Positions 34,585-42,358 of a DNA stretch of 64,000 nucleotides are shown here, piece by piece. The position numbers and the translations under genes are program-made. Positions within the stretch are counted from its first letter, which is position 1. Each line of letters starts with the position of its first letter. Source of the stretch: JAKAGZ01 sp963783855 (GTDB taxonomy: Bacteria > Bacteroidota > Ignavibacteria > Ignavibacteriales > Ignavibacteriaceae); assembly GCA_963783855.1 (NCBI GenBank), contig CAWAPE010000004.1, forward strand, positions 248,001-312,000, written 5' to 3'. The notes beneath the pieces were generated by a model that worked only from the letters and a program-made list of their open reading frames with translations, did not search any database and was not told where the DNA came from.

Positions 34585-36192
34585 ATGAGTAATATTAAAG
34601 AAATTAATAAAAGAAGAACATTCGCAATTATTTCACACCCTGATGCGGGAAAGACTACGCTTACAGAAAAATTTCTGCTTTACGGTGGAGCAGTTCAGCT
34701 TGCTGGCTCGGTAACAGCCAGGAAAAGCCAGAGAAAATCCACGTCCGACTGGATGGAACTGGAACGCAAGAGAGGAATTTCAATTAGTTCCACAGTTTTG
34801 CAGTTTGATTATAAAGGATTCAAAATTAACCTGCTGGATACACCGGGGCACGAAGATTTTTCTGAAGATACTTACAGGGTCCTAACCGCCGTTGATGCTG
34901 TTGTGATGGTTATAGATGCAGCAAAAGGTATTGAGGCGCAAACAAGAAAGCTATTCGAAGTATGTCGTAAAAGACATATACCGATTTTTACTTTTATGAA
35001 TAAACTTGACAGGCCTACGAGAGATCCACTGGAACTGATCGATGAACTTGAAAGTATTTTGGGAATCGGTGCCTACCCGATGAACTGGCCACTTGGTTCG
35101 GGAATTTATTTTAAAGGAGTTTTTGACAGAAGAAATAAACGGATTCACCTGTTTGAAAAAACCACAGGTAATGCATTCAAAGCCCCTGTATCTATTCACG
35201 ATATTACAGATCCATTTGTAAAAGATAAATTAAGCGAACAAAATTTTGAAAAAATTTCAGAAGAACTTGAAATGCTGGAACACGCGGGTGAAGAGTTCCA
35301 ACCCGATTTAATTCTTGAAGGAAAACAAACGCCCGTATTTTTCGGAAGTGCCGCTAATAACTTTGGTGTTCAGCTTTTGCTGGATGGATTCCTGAATTAT
35401 GCAACTCCCCCGATGCCGAGACAAAGTCAGAGTGGAACCGTAAATCCCGATGACAAAACATTCTCCGGGTTCATTTTTAAGATTCAGGCAAATATGGATC
35501 CCAAACACAGAGACAGAATAGCGTTTATGCGGATCTGCTCTGGGAAATTTACACGAGATATGCAGGCATTCCACTCAACGAGTGGTAAAAAAATCAGGCT
35601 CTCGAATTCACAAAAATTATTTGGCCAGGACAGAGAAACCGTAGACGAGGCATTCGCCGGAGACATAATTGGTTTTGTAGGAAATTCAAATTTTGGAATC
35701 GGCGATACTATTAGTGAAGATCAGAAAATTGTTTTCAAAGAAATTCCCAAATTCGCACCAGAACATTTTGTACTTCTCCATAACCCGAATCCTTCCAATT
35801 ATAAAAAATTCAGGGACGGACTTGACCAGCTTTTGCAGGAAGGTGTTATACAGGCATATTTTTTAAAGAATTCGGCACAAAAAACTCCTTTGCTTGGCGC
35901 AGTTGGCCCGCTCCAGTTTGAAGTAGTACAGTACCGATTGCAGGATGAATACGGTGCTGAGTCAAAAATGGAGCAGACAAGCTGGAAAGTTTTGCGATGG
36001 GTCTCACCGGAAAATACAGAGGAAGAGATTTCAAATGTAGTTCTACCAGCAGGTGCCGCTTTTGCTTACGATTCTGAAGAAAGACTTGTTCTTCTGTTAA
36101 CAAGTGATTGGTCTTTAAATTATTTTATAGAAAAGCATCCTAAGATTGGGTTATCTGATATTCCATTCAGTACAGAATTAATTACTAAATAA
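34585..36192 (+). CDS. prfC: Peptide chain release factor 3
   Basis: This 535-residue translational GTPase recycles RF1/RF2 after termination. The G1 loop is AIISHPDAGKTTLTEKFLLY, G2 is in the RKSTSDWMELERKRGISISS switch region, G3 is LLDTPGHEDFSEDTYR, and G4 is FMNKLDRPTRDP. The RF3-specific C-terminal domains contain GAVGPLQFEVVQYRLQDEYG. The match runs full length. It stands alone, divergent from the squalene operon across a 225-base spacer in which I see no other gene. Confidence 0.96.
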   Translation: MSNIKEINKRRTFAIISHPDAGKTTLTEKFLLYGGAVQLAGSVTARKSQRKSTSDWMELERKRGISISSTVLQFDYKGFKINLLDTPGHEDFSEDTYRVLTAVDAVVMVIDAAKGIEAQTRKLFEVCRKRHIPIFTFMNKLDRPTRDPLELIDELESILGIGAYPMNWPLGSGIYFKGVFDRRNKRIHLFEKTTGNAFKAPVSIHDITDPFVKDKLSEQNFEKISEELEMLEHAGEEFQPDLILEGKQTPVFFGSAANNFGVQLLLDGFLNYATPPMPRQSQSGTVNPDDKTFSGFIFKIQANMDPKHRDRIAFMRICSGKFTRDMQAFHSTSGKKIRLSNSQKLFGQDRETVDEAFAGDIIGFVGNSNFGIGDTISEDQKIVFKEIPKFAPEHFVLLHNPNPSNYKKFRDGLDQLLQEGVIQAYFLKNSAQKTPLLGAVGPLQFEVVQYRLQDEYGAESKMEQTSWKVLRWVSPENTEEEISNVVLPAGAAFAYDSEERLVLLLTSDWSLNYFIEKHPKIGLSDIPFSTELITK

Positions 36193-36363
36193 TTTTTAAT
36201 TCTCATTAATCATTGTGTAGAATCTTTAACCAATATTTCTAATTCATTGAGTAAACTTGCCTTTTAAAATAATTATTCCTTTAATTATGTGTACTTATTT
36301 GGGGATTTGGGGGGAGTGAATGTTTACTTACTGAATGAACGTTTCTTCGTAGCATTCATCTTA

Positions 36364-36388
36364 ATAAATAATAATTACTATTATTTAT
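36364..36388. promoter_or_regulatory. All-AT inverted repeat upstream of the cytochrome operon
   Basis: ATAAATAATA and TATTATTTAT form a perfect ten-base dyad around ATTAC, about 60 bases before the cytochrome start. In a region this AT-rich it may be chance, but its position suits an operator for a redox-regulated operon. Confidence 0.25.
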
Positions 36389-36447
36389 AGCAGAATACCA
36401 AACTATCCTTCCAGTTCCCTGTTCATAAATTCAATTATGGGGGTAAT

Positions 36448-37806
36448 ATGAATTTAAGAAACACACCTATATATCTAATAATCTTATTCCTTTTAAGCTC
36501 AACAATTTCATTCTCGCAAATTAAAGTCAGTGATGACGCTCTCGGTACAAAGAAGTATGATGATTTTCAGAAACCTGAGTTATGCGGCACGTCATGCCAC
36601 ACTGACTTTTACCAGCAGTGGAAACAAGCCATGATGTCTCAGGCATACACACATCAGTGGGATGAAATAGAATATTTTAAATTAGCAGTTCCGCACGCTG
36701 AAAAAGACCCTGTTGTTGCGGGAGTAAAAGCAGGCTGTAATGGATGTCACACGCCAATTGCATTTTTAGCCGGCGACGTACCGCCACCGACACCGGATAA
36801 AATGTCCAGGGCAAATGAATCAGTTTCCTGCGATGTATGCCATACTATTTCAGGATTCCAGGGTGAAGTTCCTCATAACTTCAATTATGTATCACAGCCC
36901 GGTAAAACAAAATACGGACCAAGGGGAACTGGAAATTCACCCGAGCACAATATTATCAAATCAGATTTTCTTCAAACCGCTGATTTTTGCGGCACCTGTC
37001 ACAATGAAAAAGACCCCTATGGTATCTGGGTTAAATCCACTCATCTTGAATGGAAAGAGGGACCTTATTCAAAACAGGGTGTTCAGTGTCAGGATTGTCA
37101 TATGACCCATGCCGAAGGCTACAGCGCATCAATGGGGAAAAAATACCCGGATGTTTGGCAGCATTTATTTCACGGCGCACATGACCCGGGAAAAGTAAGG
37201 GGTACAATTGAGTTAAGAATTCATCCGGACATAAATGAAGTAGTCCCGGGTGATCTTGTTAAGTTTACCGTAGCATTATTTAACCAAAAAACGGGACATA
37301 AATTCCCGACCGGTTCAGTTGAAGACCGAATAGTCTGGATGCACGTTGAAGCTGTAGACGCAAATGGAAAAGTTTATCACATACCTGTAGATAAGAAAGG
37401 TTTTGATGGTGAAGAATATACTATTGGTGCAGACGTTTTAGCATATCAGGATATGGGGATAGCATTAAACGATCCAAACTTTAAAGGCGTTAAGCGTGAT
37501 GGAATTCCTGTTGGTGACAGGATTTTCAGAATGGCATATTTTGATCCACAGGGCAGGATGACTATTCAGCAGTGGAATACAAAATCACTCGGCGTTGATT
37601 ACAGGTTAGGACCACGCGAAACAAAACTTGAGACCTGCACTTTCACTTTACCATACGATATTGCACCGGGTAAGTTGAAAATTACAGCAGTGTTAAATTA
37701 TCAGAAACTTGTGCCATCCGTGGGCGAATTTCTGGGTGTACCGGCTGAGGAGTATAAAGTTATCAAAGTAAATGATCATTCAACTTTTGTAACAGTACTC
37801 CCATAA
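36448..37806 (+). CDS. Exported multihaem c-type cytochrome (c554-like), five haem motifs
   Basis: This 452-residue protein has a signal peptide (IYLIILFLLSSTISFSQ). Haem-attachment motifs: CGTSCH at about residue 47 (three residues between the cysteines), then four standard CXXCH: CNGCH, CDVCH, CGTCH and CQDCH, the last followed by MTHAEGY. The first part resembles the cytochrome c554 family (CGTSCHTDFYQQWKQAMM). The second half is a beta-rich domain with HKFPTGSVEDRIVWM and GADVLAY, common in such cytochromes. It probably carries electrons in the periplasm or at the cell surface. The next gene begins 52 bases downstream (10 bases between the open frames) and encodes a barrel-like protein with its own haem motif, so both likely act together. 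Confidence 0.88.
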   Translation: MNLRNTPIYLIILFLLSSTISFSQIKVSDDALGTKKYDDFQKPELCGTSCHTDFYQQWKQAMMSQAYTHQWDEIEYFKLAVPHAEKDPVVAGVKAGCNGCHTPIAFLAGDVPPPTPDKMSRANESVSCDVCHTISGFQGEVPHNFNYVSQPGKTKYGPRGTGNSPEHNIIKSDFLQTADFCGTCHNEKDPYGIWVKSTHLEWKEGPYSKQGVQCQDCHMTHAEGYSASMGKKYPDVWQHLFHGAHDPGKVRGTIELRIHPDINEVVPGDLVKFTVALFNQKTGHKFPTGSVEDRIVWMHVEAVDANGKVYHIPVDKKGFDGEEYTIGADVLAYQDMGIALNDPNFKGVKRDGIPVGDRIFRMAYFDPQGRMTIQQWNTKSLGVDYRLGPRETKLETCTFTLPYDIAPGKLKITAVLNYQKLVPSVGEFLGVPAEEYKVIKVNDHSTFVTVLP

Positions 37807-37858
37807 CTAAATATTTTTGATTTTATATGTTACGCTTTTATCATACGGGGGATTTGAT

Positions 37859-39031
37859 ATGAAAAACACAGTTTTCTCATTTATAATATTATTAGTTTTT
37901 ACTTTATTTACATCTGAAGCATTTTCAATTCCGGCATTCGCAAGAAAATACAATATGACCTGCAAAACCTGCCATTCCCCTTTCCCGAAACTTAAACCTT
38001 ACGGGGAAGATTTTGCAGCAAACGGTTTTGCCTTAAAAGATAAAGACGCTCCAAGATATTTTGTCCCGACGGGCGATGACAGATTAAATCTAATCCGTGA
38101 TGTACCTCTCGCATTCAGGCTTGAAGCCTATACAACCTACAACCAGGATGATACAAAGAGACTGGATTTCACGGGCCCGATTGTATTTAAATTATTATCA
38201 GGTGGAACAATAACAAAGGATGTATCATATTATGTTTATTACATTCTTGAAAAAGGTGAGCCCGGCAAAATTGAAGATGCCTTCCTTTACTTCAATAATT
38301 TATTCGGAAGCGAACTGGATTTCTCAATTGGCCAATTCCAGGTTTCGGATCCGCTCTTTAAAAGAGAGTTAAGACTAACACAGGAAGATTATATGATATA
38401 TAAGGCGCGCCCGGGATTTTCCAGTGTAGATTTAACATATGACAGAGGTGTTTTATTTGCTTACGGAACACCGAGCGGAACCGATTTGGTACTTGAAGTA
38501 ATTAATGGAAGCGGAATCGGTGAAACTTTCCTGGGTGGGACTTTCGACAAAGATAAATATAAAAATTTCTTTGGAAGAATTTCACAGGATATTGTTGAAC
38601 AATTCAGAATAGGTACTTTCGGCTATTACGGTAAAGAAATGGTTGAAAATCCTGTAAGCAAATTTACGACCACAAACGAGCTTTGGATGATAGGAGGAGA
38701 TGCGACAATTTCTCTTGAACCAATCGAAGTGAATCTTCAATATGTTACAAGAACAGATAACAATCCTTTCGCTCTTGTAACCGCAGCGGACATAAAAACC
38801 CGTGGAGGATTTGCTGAATTAATATTAAGACCGGATGGCGATAACAGCGACTGGTACGGCGTTGCGACATATAATTATATTGATTCGGATGATAACTCGC
38901 AGGATCTCAAATCAGGAGCTTTGCATCTTGGCTATCTATTGAGAAGAAATATTAGAATTGTTGGCGAACTAAATTATAACTTTGATATAAAATTCGCCCG
39001 TGTAGGACTCGGAATAATAACAGCTTTTTAG
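37859..39031 (+). CDS. Outer-membrane barrel-like protein with N-terminal CXXCH motif
   Basis: About 390 residues. The start is the ATG at 37859 (MKNTVFSFIILLVF), after a GGGGG-rich ribosome-binding site; a longer frame from 37817 lacks one. The signal peptide ends near EAFSIPAFA. Next comes ARKYNMTCKTCHSPFPKLKP with one haem-attachment motif, then GEDFAANGFAL. The remainder is made of amphipathic strands with alternating aromatics (VSYYVYYILEKG, FRIGTFGYYGK, WYGVATYNYIDSDDN) and ends in a hydrophobic strand, typical of an outer-membrane barrel. Unlike most porin-cytochrome systems, haem and barrel appear to be in one polypeptide. A terminator follows, closing a two-gene operon. Confidence 0.75.
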   Translation: MKNTVFSFIILLVFTLFTSEAFSIPAFARKYNMTCKTCHSPFPKLKPYGEDFAANGFALKDKDAPRYFVPTGDDRLNLIRDVPLAFRLEAYTTYNQDDTKRLDFTGPIVFKLLSGGTITKDVSYYVYYILEKGEPGKIEDAFLYFNNLFGSELDFSIGQFQVSDPLFKRELRLTQEDYMIYKARPGFSSVDLTYDRGVLFAYGTPSGTDLVLEVINGSGIGETFLGGTFDKDKYKNFFGRISQDIVEQFRIGTFGYYGKEMVENPVSKFTTTNELWMIGGDATISLEPIEVNLQYVTRTDNNPFALVTAADIKTRGGFAELILRPDGDNSDWYGVATYNYIDSDDNSQDLKSGALHLGYLLRRNIRIVGELNYNFDIKFARVGLGIITAF

Positions 39032-39041
39032 AAAATGTCCG

Positions 39042-39075
39042 ACGATGGCATCCTTGAAAAAGGATGTCATCGTTT
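39042..39075 (+). terminator. Rho-independent terminator after the cytochrome/barrel pair
   Basis: CGATGGCATCCTT pairs with AAGGATGTCATCG (one G-U pair) around GAAA and is followed by TTTTAATTTTG. Confidence 0.8.
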
Positions 39076-39090
39076 TAATTTTGTTGAAAT

Positions 39091-39639
39091 TCATTGTACA
39101 GTCATTACAAAATCTTTCGTATTATAACCATTATCTTTAAGTATCTGGAATGCCTCGCCTAATTTTTCTTCGGACAGTATTGGCGTACGGCTCAAAATCC
39201 ATCCGTATTTCCTATCAGGGTGCCCAATAACCGCGTAATCATAATCCTTATCCAAACCAATTATCCAGTAATCTCCCCAAAAGAGGTGAATGCCAAATAT
39301 ACTGACAAAACTTACTTCCAGTTTTGAATTGGTCTTTTCATCAACTACCCGTGCCAACCCTTCTGCTTCATTAACAGAACCATCATCTTCTATACATTTG
39401 TTCAGTACATTAATCTTCCCATCATTCCTTAGTGTATAAGTCGCAGTTACATTTGAAACACAGCTTTTCTGAAACCTGTTTGGTATTCTTGCTATTTCGT
39501 ACCACTTGCCGGCGTATTTATTTAGATCTACCCGGTGGACTGTTTTTACAGGATGAGCGCCTGAGTTTTGTGCTGAAGCTTTTACCATTAAACCTGTTAA
39601 TAGAATAATTACAGAAGAGTAAATTATTGTCTTTTTCAT
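39091..39639 (-). CDS. Lipocalin family protein (Blc-like)
   Basis: This 182-residue exported protein has a signal peptide (YSSVIILLTGLMVKASA). The first lipocalin motif is NKYAGKWYEIARIPNRFQ with the invariant G-x-W. GDYWIIGLDKDYDYAVIGHP and YGWILSRTP are the second and third conserved regions. The residue before the cleavage zone is not a cysteine, so it is probably a soluble periplasmic protein rather than an outer-membrane lipoprotein like E. coli Blc. The family binds lipids or other hydrophobic ligands and is linked to membrane stress. It is monocistronic. Confidence 0.9.
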   Translation of the reverse strand: MKKTIIYSSVIILLTGLMVKASAQNSGAHPVKTVHRVDLNKYAGKWYEIARIPNRFQKSCVSNVTATYTLRNDGKINVLNKCIEDDGSVNEAEGLARVVDEKTNSKLEVSFVSIFGIHLFWGDYWIIGLDKDYDYAVIGHPDRKYGWILSRTPILSEEKLGEAFQILKDNGYNTKDFVMTVQ

Positions 39640-39843
39640 ACCCGCCCTTTTTAAGATAATCTGATTCTAATTAGGAATATATGCTTTACAAAGCAGTATT
39701 ACATCCTCCCAACACAATTTTATTGATATAATTTTTGTCTTTTTTAATATTCATCCACGTGTTACAATTGTTCATTTTATAGTACAAAACGTAATAAATA
39801 GTGAGTTTTTCCTCCAAATTGTAACCGTTTTTCCGGCACTTAA

Positions 39844-39856
39844 ATTGTCTAAGAAT
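39844..39856 (+). promoter_or_regulatory. ATTGTCTAAGAAT motif upstream of a small outer-membrane protein gene
   Basis: This 13-mer is identical to bases 2816-2828, in the FAS1 promoter/operator region, and lies 29-41 bases before the ATG at 39885. The shared core TGTCTAA also occurs upstream of porX. It is a candidate common operator or promoter element; function is inferred only from recurrence. Confidence 0.35.
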
Positions 39857-39884
39857 ACTACCAATAAACAAATATGGATGAAAA

Positions 39885-40523
39885 ATGAAAAAGTTGATTA
39901 TCATATTCTTATTGATATTACCAGCATTTATATCAGCCCAGGGTAAATTTGGAAGTATCAAGGTAGGTATTTTTAGTCCCGTTGCAACTAATACAGGATT
40001 CATATTAGGATATGAAGGAGGAAAAAATATTGATGAAGTTCTTTCCATTGGATTCAGTATTGATTGGTTCAATAAAAATTATATAGATCAGCACCTGGTT
40101 AATGAGTTCAATGATTTCTATGGTCCAAACAGTTCGTTAAACGAACTTAGAGCTAAAACAAACCTGCATGCAATTCCAATAATGGCAACGGTTACCGCAA
40201 GCTGGCCGGTAGCTGATAGAATGCGTGTTTTTGCAACCGGTGGACTCGGACTGGAAGCTTTGTTGATCTGGTACAGAAATTATGATAATCCGGATAACAA
40301 TGAATTTAAGGCCGCATTTGATTTTGCATGGAGACTCGGCTCCGGCATAAATTACGAAATTGGCAGCCGGTCCGATGGATTTATGGAGCTTGCTTATCAT
40401 TATTCGCAGCCAAGCTGGCAATACGAGGTTAAAGATGGTGTAACAGGTAAATCAAAAGTATTTGAAAGAAAATTTGATATGAGCGGCTTGATGATGAGAG
40501 TTGGTTTCAGATTTTTCTTTTAA
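39885..40523 (+). CDS. Outer-membrane beta-barrel protein, unknown function
   Basis: This 212-residue protein has a signal peptide (LIIIFLLILPAFISAQG). The remainder has the alternating pattern of an eight-strand OmpA/OprF-type barrel: GKFGSIKVGIFSPVATNTGF, VLSIGFSIDWFNKNY, AIPIMATVTASWPVADRMRV, and the C-terminal strand LMMRVGFRFFF ending in Phe, the usual BAM signal. No enzymatic motif is seen. A terminator-like repeat element follows the gene. Confidence 0.75.
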   Translation: MKKLIIIFLLILPAFISAQGKFGSIKVGIFSPVATNTGFILGYEGGKNIDEVLSIGFSIDWFNKNYIDQHLVNEFNDFYGPNSSLNELRAKTNLHAIPIMATVTASWPVADRMRVFATGGLGLEALLIWYRNYDNPDNNEFKAAFDFAWRLGSGINYEIGSRSDGFMELAYHYSQPSWQYEVKDGVTGKSKVFERKFDMSGLMMRVGFRFFF

Positions 40524-40537
40524 CTCACTTTCGTTTC

Positions 40538-40575
40538 TCCTCCCCTTTTACAAAGGGGAGGACTAAGGAGGGGTT
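40538..40575. repeat. Short palindromic repeat-like element
   Basis: CCTCCCC, a TTTTACAAA loop and GGGGAGG form a hairpin, followed by ACTAAGGAGGGGTT. This hairpin plus trailing GGAGGGGTT resembles dispersed intergenic repeats known from many Bacteroidota and related genomes. Only one copy occurs in this window, so repetition cannot be shown here. Confidence 0.5.
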
Positions 40576-40621
40576 CTCGCCCCGGATTTTCTCTACAAAG
40601 TAAATTTTTCTAACAAGCATT

Positions 40622-41386
40622 TTAAGTAGGGAATGTGTTGCGCATTATATTTGCATATCGCTGGCTGAAGTCAAATGTTTCGGAAATATATTTAAGGTGA
40701 ACGGTGTAAGTTCTTTCACTTGTTTTAACAATCTTATCAATATATTCTATATTAATAATTGTGGATCTGTGTATCTGCAAAAATGATTTTACGGGCAAAA
40801 CTGAGACCCAGTTTTTTAAGGATTTCCTTACCACAATTTTGCAATTTTCAAATGTGGTCAGCGTACTATATTCCTTCATAGCTGTGATACACACAATATC
40901 AGCAAATTTAACCAGTTTAAGTTTATTGCCTATTTTAACGAGTATATGATCATCTCTTTTAATCTTACCGTTTTCTACTTCAAATGAATTTATTCGGTTT
41001 GAAATGCTTGCCTTAAGCCTGTCAAGTTTGTCAAGTCTTTTATTTATACAATTTAAAAGAGATTCTTCCACCAACTCTACGGGCAAATAATCATCAGCAC
41101 CCATTTCCATTACTTTCCGATGTTGTTTGAATGAATGATTTACAGAAACAACAATAAGTGGAATTACAGATGTTCTTTCCTCCTTTGTAATCTTCGAAAT
41201 TACATCAATGATATTTTCATCATTTTTTATGAAAAGTAAAATAAGATCGGGTAAATAACGGAGTGAAATCTCAAGACCGTCTTTCAGCCTATGCGAATAA
41301 AATATTTCAAACTCATCCTTCAACAGGATATCATCTATCTCTTTTATTTCATCATCATTATTCTGAATGACCAAAATCTTTTTCAA
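40622..41386 (-). CDS. LytTR-type DNA-binding regulator with degenerate receiver domain
   Basis: This 254-residue protein has an N-terminal CheY-like fold (residues 1-120) and a C-terminal LytTR domain (residues ~140-250; KFADIVCITAMKEYSTLTTF, RKSLKNWVSVLP, FLQIHRSTIINIEYI). The receiver has lost its phosphorylation machinery: the position of the phospho-Asp is F52 (LILLFIKND), the usual acidic pair is Q8/N9, and the conserved lysine after DDYL is a Val. It therefore probably acts without phosphorylation or binds another signal. No sensor kinase is adjacent. It is divergent from the porin-amt pair across a 195-base spacer and may regulate it. Confidence 0.85.
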   Translation of the reverse strand: MKKILVIQNNDDEIKEIDDILLKDEFEIFYSHRLKDGLEISLRYLPDLILLFIKNDENIIDVISKITKEERTSVIPLIVVSVNHSFKQHRKVMEMGADDYLPVELVEESLLNCINKRLDKLDRLKASISNRINSFEVENGKIKRDDHILVKIGNKLKLVKFADIVCITAMKEYSTLTTFENCKIVVRKSLKNWVSVLPVKSFLQIHRSTIINIEYIDKIVKTSERTYTVHLKYISETFDFSQRYANIMRNTFPT

Positions 41387-41484
41387 TAATCTACTTTTTT
41401 ACGTTATTGAATAATCCTGTCAAATAGTCAATACAAAATTAGCCAATTCTTAATAAAAATCTCATAAAACGCTTAAGACAAATA

Positions 41485-41500
41485 TGTCGCGCTTGTTGCA
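41485..41500 (+). promoter_or_regulatory. Candidate sigma-54 promoter of the porin-amt pair
   Basis: TGTCGCGCTTGTTGCA matches the 16-base TGGCACG-N4-TTGCA consensus at 10 of 12 specified positions, with the -12 TTGCA element intact. The second G of the -24 GG is a T, which weakens the case. Sigma-54 control of ammonium uptake genes is common, so the context fits. Confidence 0.35.
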
Positions 41501-41581
41501 AAAACCTGTTAACCGAATGATATAATAACAAAATTTGAATGTGTAATTTTTCTTATTCTAAAATTAAGTTCGGGGGAGCGA

Positions 41582-42334
41582 ATGAAGATAAGACAAATCC
41601 TACCTTTATTGCTAATAACCTTTATGGTTGCGTCCCTTTTTAGTACCGTTTCGGCACAGAAATTATCCATTAATGCAGGAGGCGATTTAGTCAGTCGCTA
41701 CATCTGGCGTGGAATGGATATTAATAACCAGTCAAATATTCAGCCTTACATTTCTTTAAGTTATTCAGGATTACAATTCGGATTTTGGGGATCATATGGT
41801 TTAAATCTTCTCAATTCCACCGATGAGAATTATTCCCTGAGCTCTGAAATTGATACATGGCTTAGCTACTCAATACCATTAAATAATTCTGCAAGCATTA
41901 CAGCTTTAGTAACCGATTATTATTTCCCCAGCGCGGGTATAGGGATTGGTAATTTTAATAATTACGACAATGTAAATGGTCCAGGTGCGCACACACTTGA
42001 AGCAGGATTAATTATTGATGGTGGAGAGTCTGTTCCGTTAAGTTTAAGCGGCTATGTTAACATTTATAATGACAAGGGTAACAATGCCTACTTCCAGCTC
42101 GATTATGCTACGACATTAAATGAATTCGATGTAGGTTTATTTGCAGGGGCTGCCACAGGAAGTAAAGACAATCCGCGTTATTATGGAACAGATAAGTTCA
42201 ATTTTATAAACATTGGATTAAAAGTTGCAAAATCGGTTAAGATAACTGATAGTTTTTCACTACCTGTTTTTTGCAGTTACATTCTTAATCCCAAAAGTGA
42301 ATTAGCATTTTTCGTTCTTGGAATCTCAATATAA
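41582..42334 (+). CDS. TorF/Gcw_chp-family putative porin
   Basis: This 250-residue protein has a signal peptide (LLLITFMVASLFSTVSAQ). The family hallmark follows directly: LSINAGGDLVSRYIWRGMDINNQSNIQP. The remaining strands (LQFGFWGSYGLNL, EIDTWLSYSIPLN, AHTLEAGLIIDGGE) fit an outer-membrane barrel. Members of this family are often encoded next to amt or glnK, as here. A role in passage of nitrogen compounds across the outer membrane is inferred from that linkage. The gene has a GGGGAG ribosome-binding site and lies 24 bases before amt, so both are one transcript. Confidence 0.82.
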   Translation: MKIRQILPLLLITFMVASLFSTVSAQKLSINAGGDLVSRYIWRGMDINNQSNIQPYISLSYSGLQFGFWGSYGLNLLNSTDENYSLSSEIDTWLSYSIPLNNSASITALVTDYYFPSAGIGIGNFNNYDNVNGPGAHTLEAGLIIDGGESVPLSLSGYVNIYNDKGNNAYFQLDYATTLNEFDVGLFAGAATGSKDNPRYYGTDKFNFINIGLKVAKSVKITDSFSLPVFCSYILNPKSELAFFVLGISI

Positions 42335-42358
42335 AAAATTAATTATTGGAGGTATATA

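Noticed and set aside
39686..40072. 128-residue minus-strand frame near the small outer-membrane protein gene
   Set aside because: Half of it is antisense to a well-supported barrel protein, and it lacks a ribosome-binding site.
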